Assembly (NCBI GenBank): GCA_023634235.1
Contig: JAMKCF010000004.1
Coordinates: 22,080,527 to 22,144,526 of the forward strand
Origin: Pisaster brevispinus
Taxonomy: Eukaryota; Echinodermata; Asteroidea; Forcipulatida; Asteriidae
Direction of reading: 5' to 3'
Length of the DNA: 64,000 bases
The notes under the pieces were generated by a model. It was not told the DNA's origin. It worked only from the letters and a program-made list of their open reading frames with translations, and searched no databases. Shown piece by piece: positions 12,101 to 24,100 of this stretch; the first letter of the stretch is position 1, and each line of letters begins with the position of its first letter. Both the position numbers and the translations under genes were made by a program.

Positions 12101-15100
12101 TACCAATTTATGACTTTTACCTGTAAACCATTAGTTGGAGAATTTGTTCATTATTTCAATTTTGCTTTTTTTTCTTCGTTTTACAGACTAAACTCTACTC
12201 CTGAGCCACAACAACGAAAACCTAGCCCCACCGCCAGTACCACCATCAGCAAACCACCAACGTCAATCATATCAAAGAAGACTGAAAAGATTCACACTAA
12301 GATCACGTTAGAGAATGCACTAGGTAAGCAAGAAGTGCCCCCAACCCTAAACCCAACCACACCATGATCACAGTAGAGAATGCACTAGGTAAGCAAGAAG
12401 TGCCCCAACCCTTAACCCAACCACACTAAGATCACAGTAGAGAATGCACTAGGTAAGCAAGAAGTGCCCCAACCCTTAACCCAACCACACTAAGATCACA
12501 GTAGAGAATGCACTAGGTAAGCAAGAAGTGCCCCAACCCTAAACCCAATCACACTAAGATCACAGTAGAGAATGCACTAGGTAAGCAAGAAGTGCCCCAA
12601 CCCTAAACCTAATCACACTAAGATCACAGTAGAGAATGCACTAAGTTAGCAAGAAGTGCCCCGAACCTAAACCCAACCACCAGTTCAACTGGTTGTGAGC
12701 AATAAATTCCTTATGCTTCTTGCAATGTATCAAAGTCGTTGATATTTTAGAAGTAATAAACCACAAGGGAAACTGACTCGGTAAATTAAAAAAAAAAATT
12801 GGGGTTGAACAAACAAAAATTGAGTAGAGCAGGATTTGAACCTGCGACCTCTGGATTAGCATGCCAGCACTATACCAACTGAGCTATCTAAACCCTAATG
12901 TTGGTGGTCTCCCTAATATCTTTGTTTGGGGGTGCCAGTCAGAAGACAATCAACCTGTAACTGCCAGGGATCACGCCCAAGTTTACGATACAACCTGGGA
13001 AGCAGCGGCAGTGGGATCACCTTAAGGGGATGCGACTTTTATATTTCAAACATCAAGTAATAAACCACAAGGGAAACTGACTGGGTAAATTTTTAATATA
13101 ATTTGGGGTTGATCAAAATAAACATTGACTAGAGCGGGATTTGAACCTGTCAAAGATATTGACAAAATAGGGGGACCAGCAACATTAGGATTAGGTAGCT
13201 CAGTTTGTAGAGTGTCGGCATGTTAATTCAGAGGTCGCTTAATATTTACCCAGTCAGTTTCCTTTGTGGTTTACTGCATGGTATTTTAGAAGTCTCACAC
13301 TTTTCTGATTTTGCCAGATGAAGGAATATGTTGAGTTAGTGATGATTTGGGGTAGTTATCTGTTCTATTTTGACATTAGCATCTGAGGAAGGCTCAGTGG
13401 AAAGTCTGACAATTACTGAAGACACCGGCAAGAAGTTTACTGGAGGGAAGCGACCACTTACATTGGAAGCTGTGAAGGTATATCTCTAGCCTCTACCCCC
13501 AACCCCCCCCCCCCCACCAAAAGAAGTTGTAAATACAGCCTCACTACCATGGGTATCGATACCTCTCGTCACTAACCCCTGGTAGGAATGTACTGAGAAA
13601 CAACGCTGATTGGCTCCCAAGGGTGACTACTTTGCGTGCACACACGGTTAAAAACTTTCGTGCACTTGTGTGGCGCTTGTAGGACGCTTAGTACGCATAT
13701 GAAGCGATTCCATTTCAAATGAATCATGTTTTTTACACGGTCACCCTAAACTGCATACAGTTTGACATATCACAAGATCAAAGAAGAACGAGAGGGGACC
13801 AGTTGCTCTTTGACTTGATGCCTCTTTTACGGGTTACCATACTTGAGCGGGTGCATAGAGTGGATCGGCCACAGGCCTAATGAAAATTTGCCAGATACTA
13901 GCACATTTTAATGTACCTGATCATTGCCTCCGTTGCCCCTGGTCATTGCCTCCGTTGCCCCTGGTCATTGCCTCCGTTGCCCCTGGCCATTGCCTCAGTG
14001 CCCCTTGGAATGTTCCAATAAAAATTTACAATTTAGTCATAGAGGCTCCCTTTAACCAAGGAGAAAATGCCTTGGGTGGTGCCCTTGCCCTTTTCTAAAT
14101 TGAAACATCAGGTCTAAAAATACCTTACATCCCAGAAATTGTCAAATCAAATTGACAATTGTTGTATGATTTGTATTTTACAGGGAGGACTGTTGAGGAC
14201 TGCAGAACAAACTTTGAAGATTATGGTAGAGATTATTCAAGGACAAGGTAAGATTGAAATCAGAATTGAAATGCGGAATCATTGTTTCAGTCATCGTTCT
14301 CTCAAAGATTGGACTTCTTCTTTCAGAAATATTTCTCAGGGCGAGTTGTCACCCTTAACTACAAGTGCACTTTGGAAAAGTCACTTTGCCATTTTTTTTT
14401 GTCTTGACATAATTATATAGGTTGGGTCATAGATTGGTTTTTGTTTTCAATTTAAAAGCTGATTTATAGGCAAAATTATAAAGAAAGATACAGCAAAAGT
14501 TACCAGGGAAAGTTTCAGCTGAAATACATTGTTTGCTGCTGAGAAAACAGGAAAAAACTGCCATGGTATTTTCACAAGAACGTCAAATCCATTCATGTTT
14601 AGTAAGGTGGAAGAGGGTACCAACCACATCTCTAGCCATACCATTCGCGAATGAACATAAACCATTTGAAACTTAAGAAACGATTCGTACATGAATCGTT
14701 TCACAGATTCAATTGTTTTTGGGTGGAAAATTATCCAAACTATATTACTTCAAAGGGAATTCTTTCTCAAAATAGTTTATACTATCAACAGCTGCAGTGC
14801 TTCTCACCAAGTAAGTTCTTATGGTCATTAACTTTTGGAGTTTTTACCAAACTATGACCCTACCTGTAACATTCTCTTCCAAAGCTCTTAATTAAAGCTT
14901 CTGTTTAGTTCTCAATTGGGTAATTACTAATTGGGTAAGATGATTTATTTCCTTTTCCTTTGTTCATGAGCAGCAGCGGGAGGCCAATCAGCAGCCGAGT
15001 TGGAACTAATCGTCTTAGCTAAGCTAGAGTTGGCATCGGTCTATCGAGAGCTTCATCTTGTGGCGACCAGCGCCCAGGTGGTCTTGTCAGCTATGACGGC

Positions 15101-18100
15101 TCTACAAGGAAGTAACTTGTTTGACGAGGTTAAGAAATCCAAAGTACCACGCAGGTAAGGAATTGATGATTACTGGTCCCTGGGCCCACACACCTATATG
15201 GTCCACAGCCAAAAAATTTGTGTATTGAGAAAATTGTGATTGAAGTTGCACTAGTTTTCAACTGCTGTTTCGTAGTCTGCGTACTATTTTGTACTGTATT
15301 TTTTAAGACAAAAATAAAGCTGACTTCGTCATCTGTACAGAACCGTCAATATGTTTTCATGTTTGCAACTATTTAAATGAGTGGTTAGCTTCTTAACACG
15401 TATGTCACTTCGTGAAAAGAAAAAAGAGTTTTGTGTGTAGAGTGCTGTCCACAAACCAAGTGTCACATAGTTCTTTTACGTGCATCTCACAACACACGGG
15501 ACCTACGGCTTTATATGTCCCATCCGAAGGATGAAGCAATAATGTTCAAGTGTCTTGCTTAAGGATGCATGTGTCAAGACTGGGACTCGAACCCACACTC
15601 TGCTGATCAGAAACACCGGAGCTCGAGTTCGGTGCTCTTATCTGTTCGGCCACGTCACACCACATGTCATTTATGACAAACATGGCATATTATAACCATA
15701 CATTATTATTATTCTGATATTATTATACACCAAGGGTCTACCCATTACCCCCTTTGATCTCTTGCAGGTTGTCATCCTTCAAGGGTAGCAAGATGAGACT
15801 CCACATGGACTCCCAGCCGGTACCGACCCCGATGGAGGTAGAAAGCCCCAGCCAGTACCAGTATCAGAACTTCCAGAGTCGCTCCCGTCTGGATGCCAGG
15901 CTATGGTTGGATTGCCGTCTAGCTCTGGTGAAATGCCTGATGGGACGAGTCAGGGGCATGTCTCTGGTTGAAAGTAGGTATTTAAGAGGAGATCGGGCAA
16001 ACCAAATTGCATGATCAAAGTTTTGCGAGACCAGCTACTGTTTGGGAATTTGAGTTGACTTTTCTTTAATGAGTATGGTTGATGGATTTAGTGTTGTGGC
16101 TGAGCGGTTTAGTGCATCGGACTCGAGCTCTGGTGGCTGAGCCATCAGGGTGTGGGTTCGAATTCTGGTCATGACACTTGTGTCCATGAGCAAGATGCTT
16201 TACTATAATTGCTTCTCATCACCCAGGGGTAAATGGGTTTCTTTGAGGGCAGAGATGGTTCTTGTGATTGATTTTGTAGCTTGGTGTGCTATAAACCTCA
16301 GGCTGTATACTCCCCAGGGAGCTGAGATGGTTTAAGGAATGAAATAAATGGCCCAGTGACCAGGGGTAATTATGTCGGGGCACCATGAGCCTCACTGAGT
16401 GGCGGATATGAGAAGTCACTATTATTATTATCAAGACATCTGCTCCAGTAAACAGAAGGTCTTTGATTCAATTCCAAACCTAGCCACCTAATGAGTTTTA
16501 CGCACAGAGCATTATGCTATACATCAAATTCAAATTTAGTGATATAAGTTTGCATTTATGTTCATCCAACTTTCCTGTCTGTCCCACCCTCCAGGTTCAG
16601 GAAGTCCCTTGGACGGCTTAGACTGTCGCCATTTCTGCATGCAGGGACTGACGGAGGCTGAAGCTTGTGGTGACAATGAGATGCAAGCCGAGTTCCTGAT
16701 GGAGGGCGCTCTTCTAGACCTACAAGAAGGACGGTCGCTGGATGATATTAAACAAACTCTGCAGGTATGATATGATCAATGTGCCATGCTGTGGCCCAGC
16801 GGTTAAAGGCAGGTTATACTTTTGGTGATTGTCAAAGACCAGTATCCTCACTTAATGTTTCCCAACATATGCATACAAGAAGAAACCTGTGAAAATTTGA
16901 GCTCAATTGGTCATTAAAGTTGCAAGAAAATGATGAAAGAAAACAACACCATTGTTGCATAGAATTGTGTGCTTTCAGATGCCTGAGAAAGGCTTCATGC
17001 CTCAAGCATTTCTCAGATTCAAATCTGTTTGTGAGAAATTACCTCTTTCTTTAAAACTACATTTCTTCTAAGGAGTGTCGTTTCTAACAATGTTCTATAA
17101 TATCAACAGCTCTCCAGTGCTCTTTGCCAAGTAAGTTTTTATGGTCACTAGTTTTTGGAGTAATTACCAAAGGTATACCCTCCCTTTAAGAGCACCTGAC
17201 TCCAGCTCAGAATTGACTCCAGTTTTATCAGAACGATGCATCTGCATTGGAATTTTTTGGCTCGGTTAGTTTGACCAGGTTAGTTTACCTGGGCAGAAGG
17301 TGGCCAGTTTAACTACCCATTGGACTCGGTCAAGTTAACCAAGTGAAATTTTCCTGGGCTGTTCCCACTTGACTTAAAAAGGTCAAGTTACTATTTTCTC
17401 GGTCAGTTTATTAATAATAAAAGTGGCTTATTCACTCATTCAGGCTCATGGCACTCGAACATTATATTTTAAAAATATTTTATCCTGCAAGGTATGTGGA
17501 GCTAAGTTTTGAAGTATGAGACATATTCCTTTACATAGCACCATGTAATGGTTTACAAGGTGCTGTGGCGCAATATGCTGCCAATCAAACCAGGAACACC
17601 GGGGCGAACCCCTTCTCTTTTCGATAAGCGCACTGGGTTCTTTTAAGTGCGTTACACAACACATGGGACATACGACTTTACACCCATTCCGAAGGATGCA
17701 GCGATAACGGTTAAGTGTCTTGCTCAAGGACACAAGTGTCACAAACTCAAACCCACACTTTGCTGATCAGAAACACCAGAGCTTGAGTTCGGTGCTCTTA
17801 ACCGCTCGGCCATGACAGGCCATAAAAAAGTCCCAATGTGAACATGGCTTTAGAGCAACAGACCCAGTCTTACCCTGGTTGTCTGCTCGCTCTAGCCAAG
17901 GTTAATAATTGTTCTGTTTTTCTATTATAACAACCATGTTTCATTGACTCCATCTTTACAGGAGGTTGTGAGTCTCTTGGAGCATCAACAGACCCTGTCT
18001 TCCCCTGGGTGTCTCCTTCTTGCTCTCGCCAAGATTCAACTAACCGATCTTCAAGGGTTATCAGCTCATACCTACCAGAAGGAGAAGGGCGAACCGATCA

Positions 18101-21100
18101 CGAAGCACACTCTGGCGGCCTACTCAGAGGCTCAGGAGATCTTACTGAATCAGGTAAGGTCAATAATCTAATATTAGTTACCACACAATCGCGAGAGGAG
18201 TAAGGAAAAATATAGCGCTTCTGTGTCCCATACTCAACAGCCCTTTTCACACTGTGAAAATATAGCCACGGTCCCTTGCTACAGATTTTGTTGTCCTGGG
18301 CATGACTGATTCTGCGAGCTTTTACTCGGCTAAAGTTTTAAGAAACTAAACACCATTGTGTGCCATGAGAGTGAACACATCACTGGTAACCCACTGCTGC
18401 ATGGATACTGTAGTAATGAATCACGTCGGTATGCGAAAGGTCACACAAAAAGGTCACCACGCATGCGCTGTATGGGAGACTTCGCCCTAGACATCGTTCA
18501 ATTAACAAAGGTTCCCTTCACGCGATGAATTCGCGCATGTCCTTGGTCAAAACTTCCTTTAGCGGAAGATGTTGTTGTAGGTCTGAACCTCTGACAAAAT
18601 GTAGCAATGTTTGACAAGTTTTTACAAGGGACCTTGGACAGTACAAAAATTGTCCTTTCACCTAAAGTACATTTTGTAAAACTTTACAACCGTGCTATAA
18701 TTTAGCAAGGGACCCTTGCTAAATTGCTCTCGTGTGAAAGAGGCTAATGAGGACATTAAGAAAGAAATGTTTTCTTTGTTTCTTTTTTTAAAGATGATGC
18801 TACTTGGTGAGAAGATTGAGAGGAACATCTCCACTCCCTGTCTCTCTACTCCGACCAACCCTCTTTTTAATATCTACTTACCTCATCTACTCTACCTGAG
18901 TAAGGTCAAAATGAGGATTGGCCACGCCCTAGCACGACAAGCTACTCGGGAGCAAGCCAAGAATTCCGAAAAGTAAGTAGAGTTGTGCATCTATGTTTGT
19001 TTTTCCTAAACGGTTAAACAAAACTTGTGAATTCCGAAACTTGAGTTGAACTGTTTCTACCGAATCCAATCCGAACGTTGACTGAGCTGATCTGGGCCCA
19101 ATTTCATAGAGCTGCTTAAGCAGAAAAAGTAGCTAAGCACAACAAAACTATGCTTACCAGAATAATGTTACCAGCCAAAATACCATGTTGCATGTATCAT
19201 ATTTGACTGGTATCCTGCTTTTTTTTGCTTAGCAGAGTATTTCTGAGCAATATTTCATGCTTGTGCAGCTCTATGAAATTGGGTCCTGTAAAAGAAGGCA
19301 ATGGCAACACCCTTTCCAGGATTGACCAGGATCTTTTTGGTAATCCCACACAGCCTGAGATTAATCTTAATCCCGTCTGATCTCTCCAGATCTCTTGGCG
19401 ATATCAGTCCCGATCTCTGGCTGAATGCTGCCGGGGTTCTCTCCACCGGTCTAGAGTTGGCTCGCGTCTGTGCCAGACAGGAAGGAAGCCTCATAGCAGA
19501 GTTCTTACTCCATCTAGGCAAGGTTCAGCGTCAGCTTGCACGGTGTGGAGCCTACCAACCGAGGGCGGTTGTAGTAACCCTACTGGAAGCTGTCAGAGTC
19601 AGCATGGGTGCTAATCATGACTTAGGGTAAGTGTACAAATCATTCATTACAGAGTTTGGTGATTGTTGACATCTGAAAGAAAAGACACAGTGTCCTTTGC
19701 TTTAACCACTTCACTTCGGTGATTTTGAAAACAATTTCTGTGCCCACCTGTGTACTTTTTTTTTACTGAACTTTTTGGAGATCTCTTTTGGAGCTTCTTG
19801 AGTATTCGTTTTCCTTTGAAAATATCATTGCCACAGTGAAACCCTGACTTGACACAGGAAAGATAACAACGGTTCTCATGATTAGTTTGATGTTGTGTGA
19901 GAATATTGAGTAGGCATGGACTCGCCATGATTCCTAGCAGGGCTGTAAATCTGCCATGGTATGCTGGAATCTCGGAAGGCTCAGACTTACCTCCCATTGA
20001 GCCCAATACAATAATAAAAACAATGGTGGCAGCCTGTCCATTCTTGTATGCCACATTAGTATAAAAATAGAACAAAGGTCTGGATTTGAGTGTTACACAA
20101 TAACTCGCGGAAAGGGATTTTACAAGGCATAAATTCCAGAGCCTGTTGTCACTCTTTGTACGGGTGAAAAGAAGCGTGTCACGTTAGGTACATGCCTGTG
20201 CAGGCTACACAATGAAAAGACAGGGTGGATAAAAGCGTCAGCTGTTCGGCTGTCGCAAAAAAATTCAGGAAAAACCTGAAGTTGTTCCTGGTTTTTAAAA
20301 AAATGTCCGCCATAAGACTGTCAAAATTTTTTTTGCAGAAAAACACATCATTTGAAGTGAAATGGTTAAAGAGTGCAGGTATAGATGATGTGCCCCTCTG
20401 ACATCACAGCAAAACCAAAATATCAATTTTCTGCATCATAGCTCGCATAAGTTTGGACTAGGAGTGACGTCATTGGCCAGATTGCCTTTGATTTATGTGA
20501 CCTTTCACATGACTCCTCAACTTAATTTATTGAAAGTAAGAATTGCACTCCTACTGCCGGGCAAATTTCAAGAGAGGGCAGTTTAAGGCCATTTCACACG
20601 AGGCAATTTACAGGCAATCAATTCCAGCCAATCTCCAATAAGAACATTCCTTCACATTTCAGTTTTCTCAATATTTTCTTGGGAATAGTGAGTTACAGCA
20701 AGAAGAATGTCTCTTGTGCTGCCAAAGAAATTCCTTGTGCATACGTTGCAGTTGGTTGCCTCCAAGTTGCCTGAAGAAGTTGCCCTGTTGCAAACGAAGG
20801 GCACTTGATTTGCGCTTCTTCCTTCTCAGCAAAACTCATGGCTGCATTTTGTTTTCTCTTTTAGTGTGATACGCCAGGCCTATCTGGAGATAGCCCTGTT
20901 GTACCTAGACAGCGCTAGCCAGAGGTTGAAGGTCATCAATGAGTTACAACAAGCGGAGCGTGATGAGCCTAAAGCACCGGCCAACATTCCATCACCAGAG
21001 AAAAAGAAGAAATCAAGGGTAAGTCTGGACTCTCCGTCAAGATTTTAGCCAGGGTTTGGTAAAAGGGTGTCCAAATTGGCTGGAAATTGAAAAACTGGGT

Positions 21101-24100
21101 GTCCAAATTGTTCACTTACAATACATTTGCATGTAAATGACAGATAAAACAGGGTGTCAAAATTTAAAACAGGGTGTCCAAAAGACACCCAGACACCCCT
21201 CTGGCTATTGCTCTCATTTCTGAATACTCTGCAAATCATTTATTTGTCATACAAGTTTGATGACTAAGAACTGAATTTTGATCAAGTCTGATGATTAGGA
21301 ACTGAAATTGGATCAAGTCTGATGATTAGGAACTGAAATTTGATCAAGTCTGATGATTAGGAACTGAAATTTGATCTAGTCTGATGATTAGGAACTGAAA
21401 TTGGATCAAGTCTGATGATTAGGAACTGAAACTTAATCAAGTCTGATGACTAGGAACTGAAACTTAATCAAGTCTGATGATTAGGAACTGAAACTTGATC
21501 AAGTCTGATGATTAGGAACTGAAACTTGATCAAGTCTGATGATTAGGAAGTGAAACTTGATCAAGTCTGATGACTAGGAACTGAAACTTAATCAAGTCTG
21601 ATGATTAGGAACTGAAACTTGATCAAGTCTGATGATTAGGAAGTGAAACTTGATCAAGTCTGATGATTAGGAAGTGAAACTTGATCAAGTCTGATGATTA
21701 GGAAGTGAAACTTGATCAAGTCTGATGATTAGGAAGTGAAACTTGATCAAGTCTGATGATTAGGAAGTGAAACTTGATCAAGTCTGATGATTAGGAACTG
21801 AAACTTGATCAAGTCTGATGACTAGGAACTGAAATTTGATCAAGTCTGATTCTCTTTCCTCAGACGTCTTCCTCATCTGCCTCAAAGAAAGGGTCTCGTG
21901 CCACCACCACCTCCAAGGTGCCCACCAAGAGAGATCTAGCTGAGAAAGAAGCCGTTTGTGAACGAAACAAAGAACTAACAGCGGCGTGGACAGCTGTACA
22001 AGCGGCTACTATGGTTGCCTTGGCCCAACGTACCTTGGCTCTGCTGATTGGTGACCCCTCATTGACCTCCCTGACCTTAAAGGACAAGGTCAAATATTTG
22101 ATTCCGGACTTCGTGATGCAGGACTTGAAAGGCTCCAAGAAAGGTAATTCAGCGGTATTTGGAGTTTGTTTATCAACTATTCGAACTTGCCGTAATTTTT
22201 TGGTCACTAAACTTCTGTATTGACATAAATACTTGAATGGTAAACTCTCCTTTAGTTTTATTGCTTCGTCCTTCGGATGGAACGTAAAGCTGTTGGTCTT
22301 GTGTGCTGTATAATGCAAGTCAAAGAACCCAGTTACACTAACCACCAAGAGAGATGGGGTTTGTCCCGGTGTTTCTGGCAGTGGCTGCTGAGTGTGCCGC
22401 AGCACCTTGTAAACCCTTACAGGGTGTTACATAAATGGGGTCTAATACTTCAAAAAAATTGTCTGGAAAATAAATAATGATAAGCGCTTTGAGAGGCCCG
22501 TAGATTAAGCGCTATATAAAAACTATTATTATTTGAATTTAGGGTGGTCAGGTTGGTGTAGAGGTATCTTTCCTCACGTTCCACCTTTAGGACCCTGGTT
22601 TGAATCACACCTGGATACTGTGGATTGAGTTTTCAGTCCCTACCTGACTTCCTGGGTTTTCTCAGAGAATAAGTCGCCAACGGTTTTCCTTCCACATCTA
22701 AAATTGAAGCTTCTTTGTCTTCTCTCCATTGGGTTCTTGGCTAGTTCCATGATTAAGTTCACTTTTCTGAGAGACCTTGGCTTCACAACCAGAATTAATG
22801 AAATGAAATAATGAAATGAGGAACCCATTGTCTATTCAATTTTCCTACACTTAAAATATGTGAACAAAATTGTTTTGTGAGACTCATGTAATTGTTCATG
22901 CAAAAAAGAATCTGAAACAAATGGGAAATAAGTTGGAGTGCAGTAAGTTTGTTTTGGATATTAATGAATTTAAGAAGTATGTCTGTTTTTCCCCCCACAG
23001 TGGAGCGAAGCATCTCTCCTCCGACCGACATCAAAACCACCCTGGAGACTTTGAACGAAGTGAAGCCTGACTTGGAAGACGACCTCATATCCAGTGGTTC
23101 ACCTTCCCCATTGCCTTTCATCACGGGGTCGACCAAACCAACCTCAATGAGTTGGATCCACCTGTTGAGCTACACCTCAATCCTCCAGCGTACCTGCAAC
23201 CTAGACTCCATGGGGCTCGGGGTGGACGCTGACGGCCCTCAGGCCGAGAGCGGTAGCCTCGGGGCTGGGTTCGATCTTGGGTTTGTAAACCACAGCGGGT
23301 TGGACACGGGGGTGAACCATGAGGTGGTCCGTCTTCCTCTACTCTGTGGGGACAGCTTGATACGCCTGCAAAGCATGCTTGGATTCCTCACTACCCACCT
23401 ACCAGTGTTTGCTAGTGGCTGCCAGGCTATCAAACCACCACAAGGTCTTGCTCTACCATTCACAGGAGCAGTGACTGAGCTCTCAATCCCATCGAAGAGC
23501 TACCCAGAGAATGTCTTCTGTTTCGTCAGCAAGCTAGCCGCGGATGACACAAACAAGAACGCCCCCAAAGGAGCGGACAAACTTCAGGCGTTGTCCAATG
23601 AGAGTGAGGTATACCTGCAATGGTATCAGCCTTCCACTCACGACTCCAGCACGTCCACAATGCGGCAGATCCTGTTACTCTACGCCATCAGTTCCACTCC
23701 AACACCGAAGGTGTCATCAGCGAAGACGTCCTCCACAGACCCACCCCGTCCCATCGTAGGCAGTATGACCCTATCCCTGCCGGAGGTGACCGATCTCCAC
23801 GACCGACTCGCCGTCCTCAGACAAAAGGCAGAAATCTCCCTACATGCCGAGAAGACGGAGAAACCCAAGCCACCCAGTACCCCGTCGGGTACGCCCACTA
23901 AGGATGGGACGAGTACGCCCGGTAAACCCACCAACAGGAAGTCGAAGAGGACGGCTCGCATTGCTCAACTATCTGCAAAAGTCAAACGCGATGAAAATCT
24001 GGAGGTAAGGCGTTTGTCTTTGCATTTGTAGATTTTACTGGGATATTATACAAACCGATAGCTTTCTTGTGTGGTCAAGTGCAACGTTGGAATGTTCCAT

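Noticed and set aside
21253..21850. C/D-box snoRNA repeats (tgatga and ctga in each unit)
   Set aside because: C and D motifs are only about 8 bases apart, no terminal stem, and the motifs follow from the repeat unit.
21860..22405. 181-residue minus-strand ORF
   Set aside because: Antisense to CFAP54 exon 23 and a SINE fragment.
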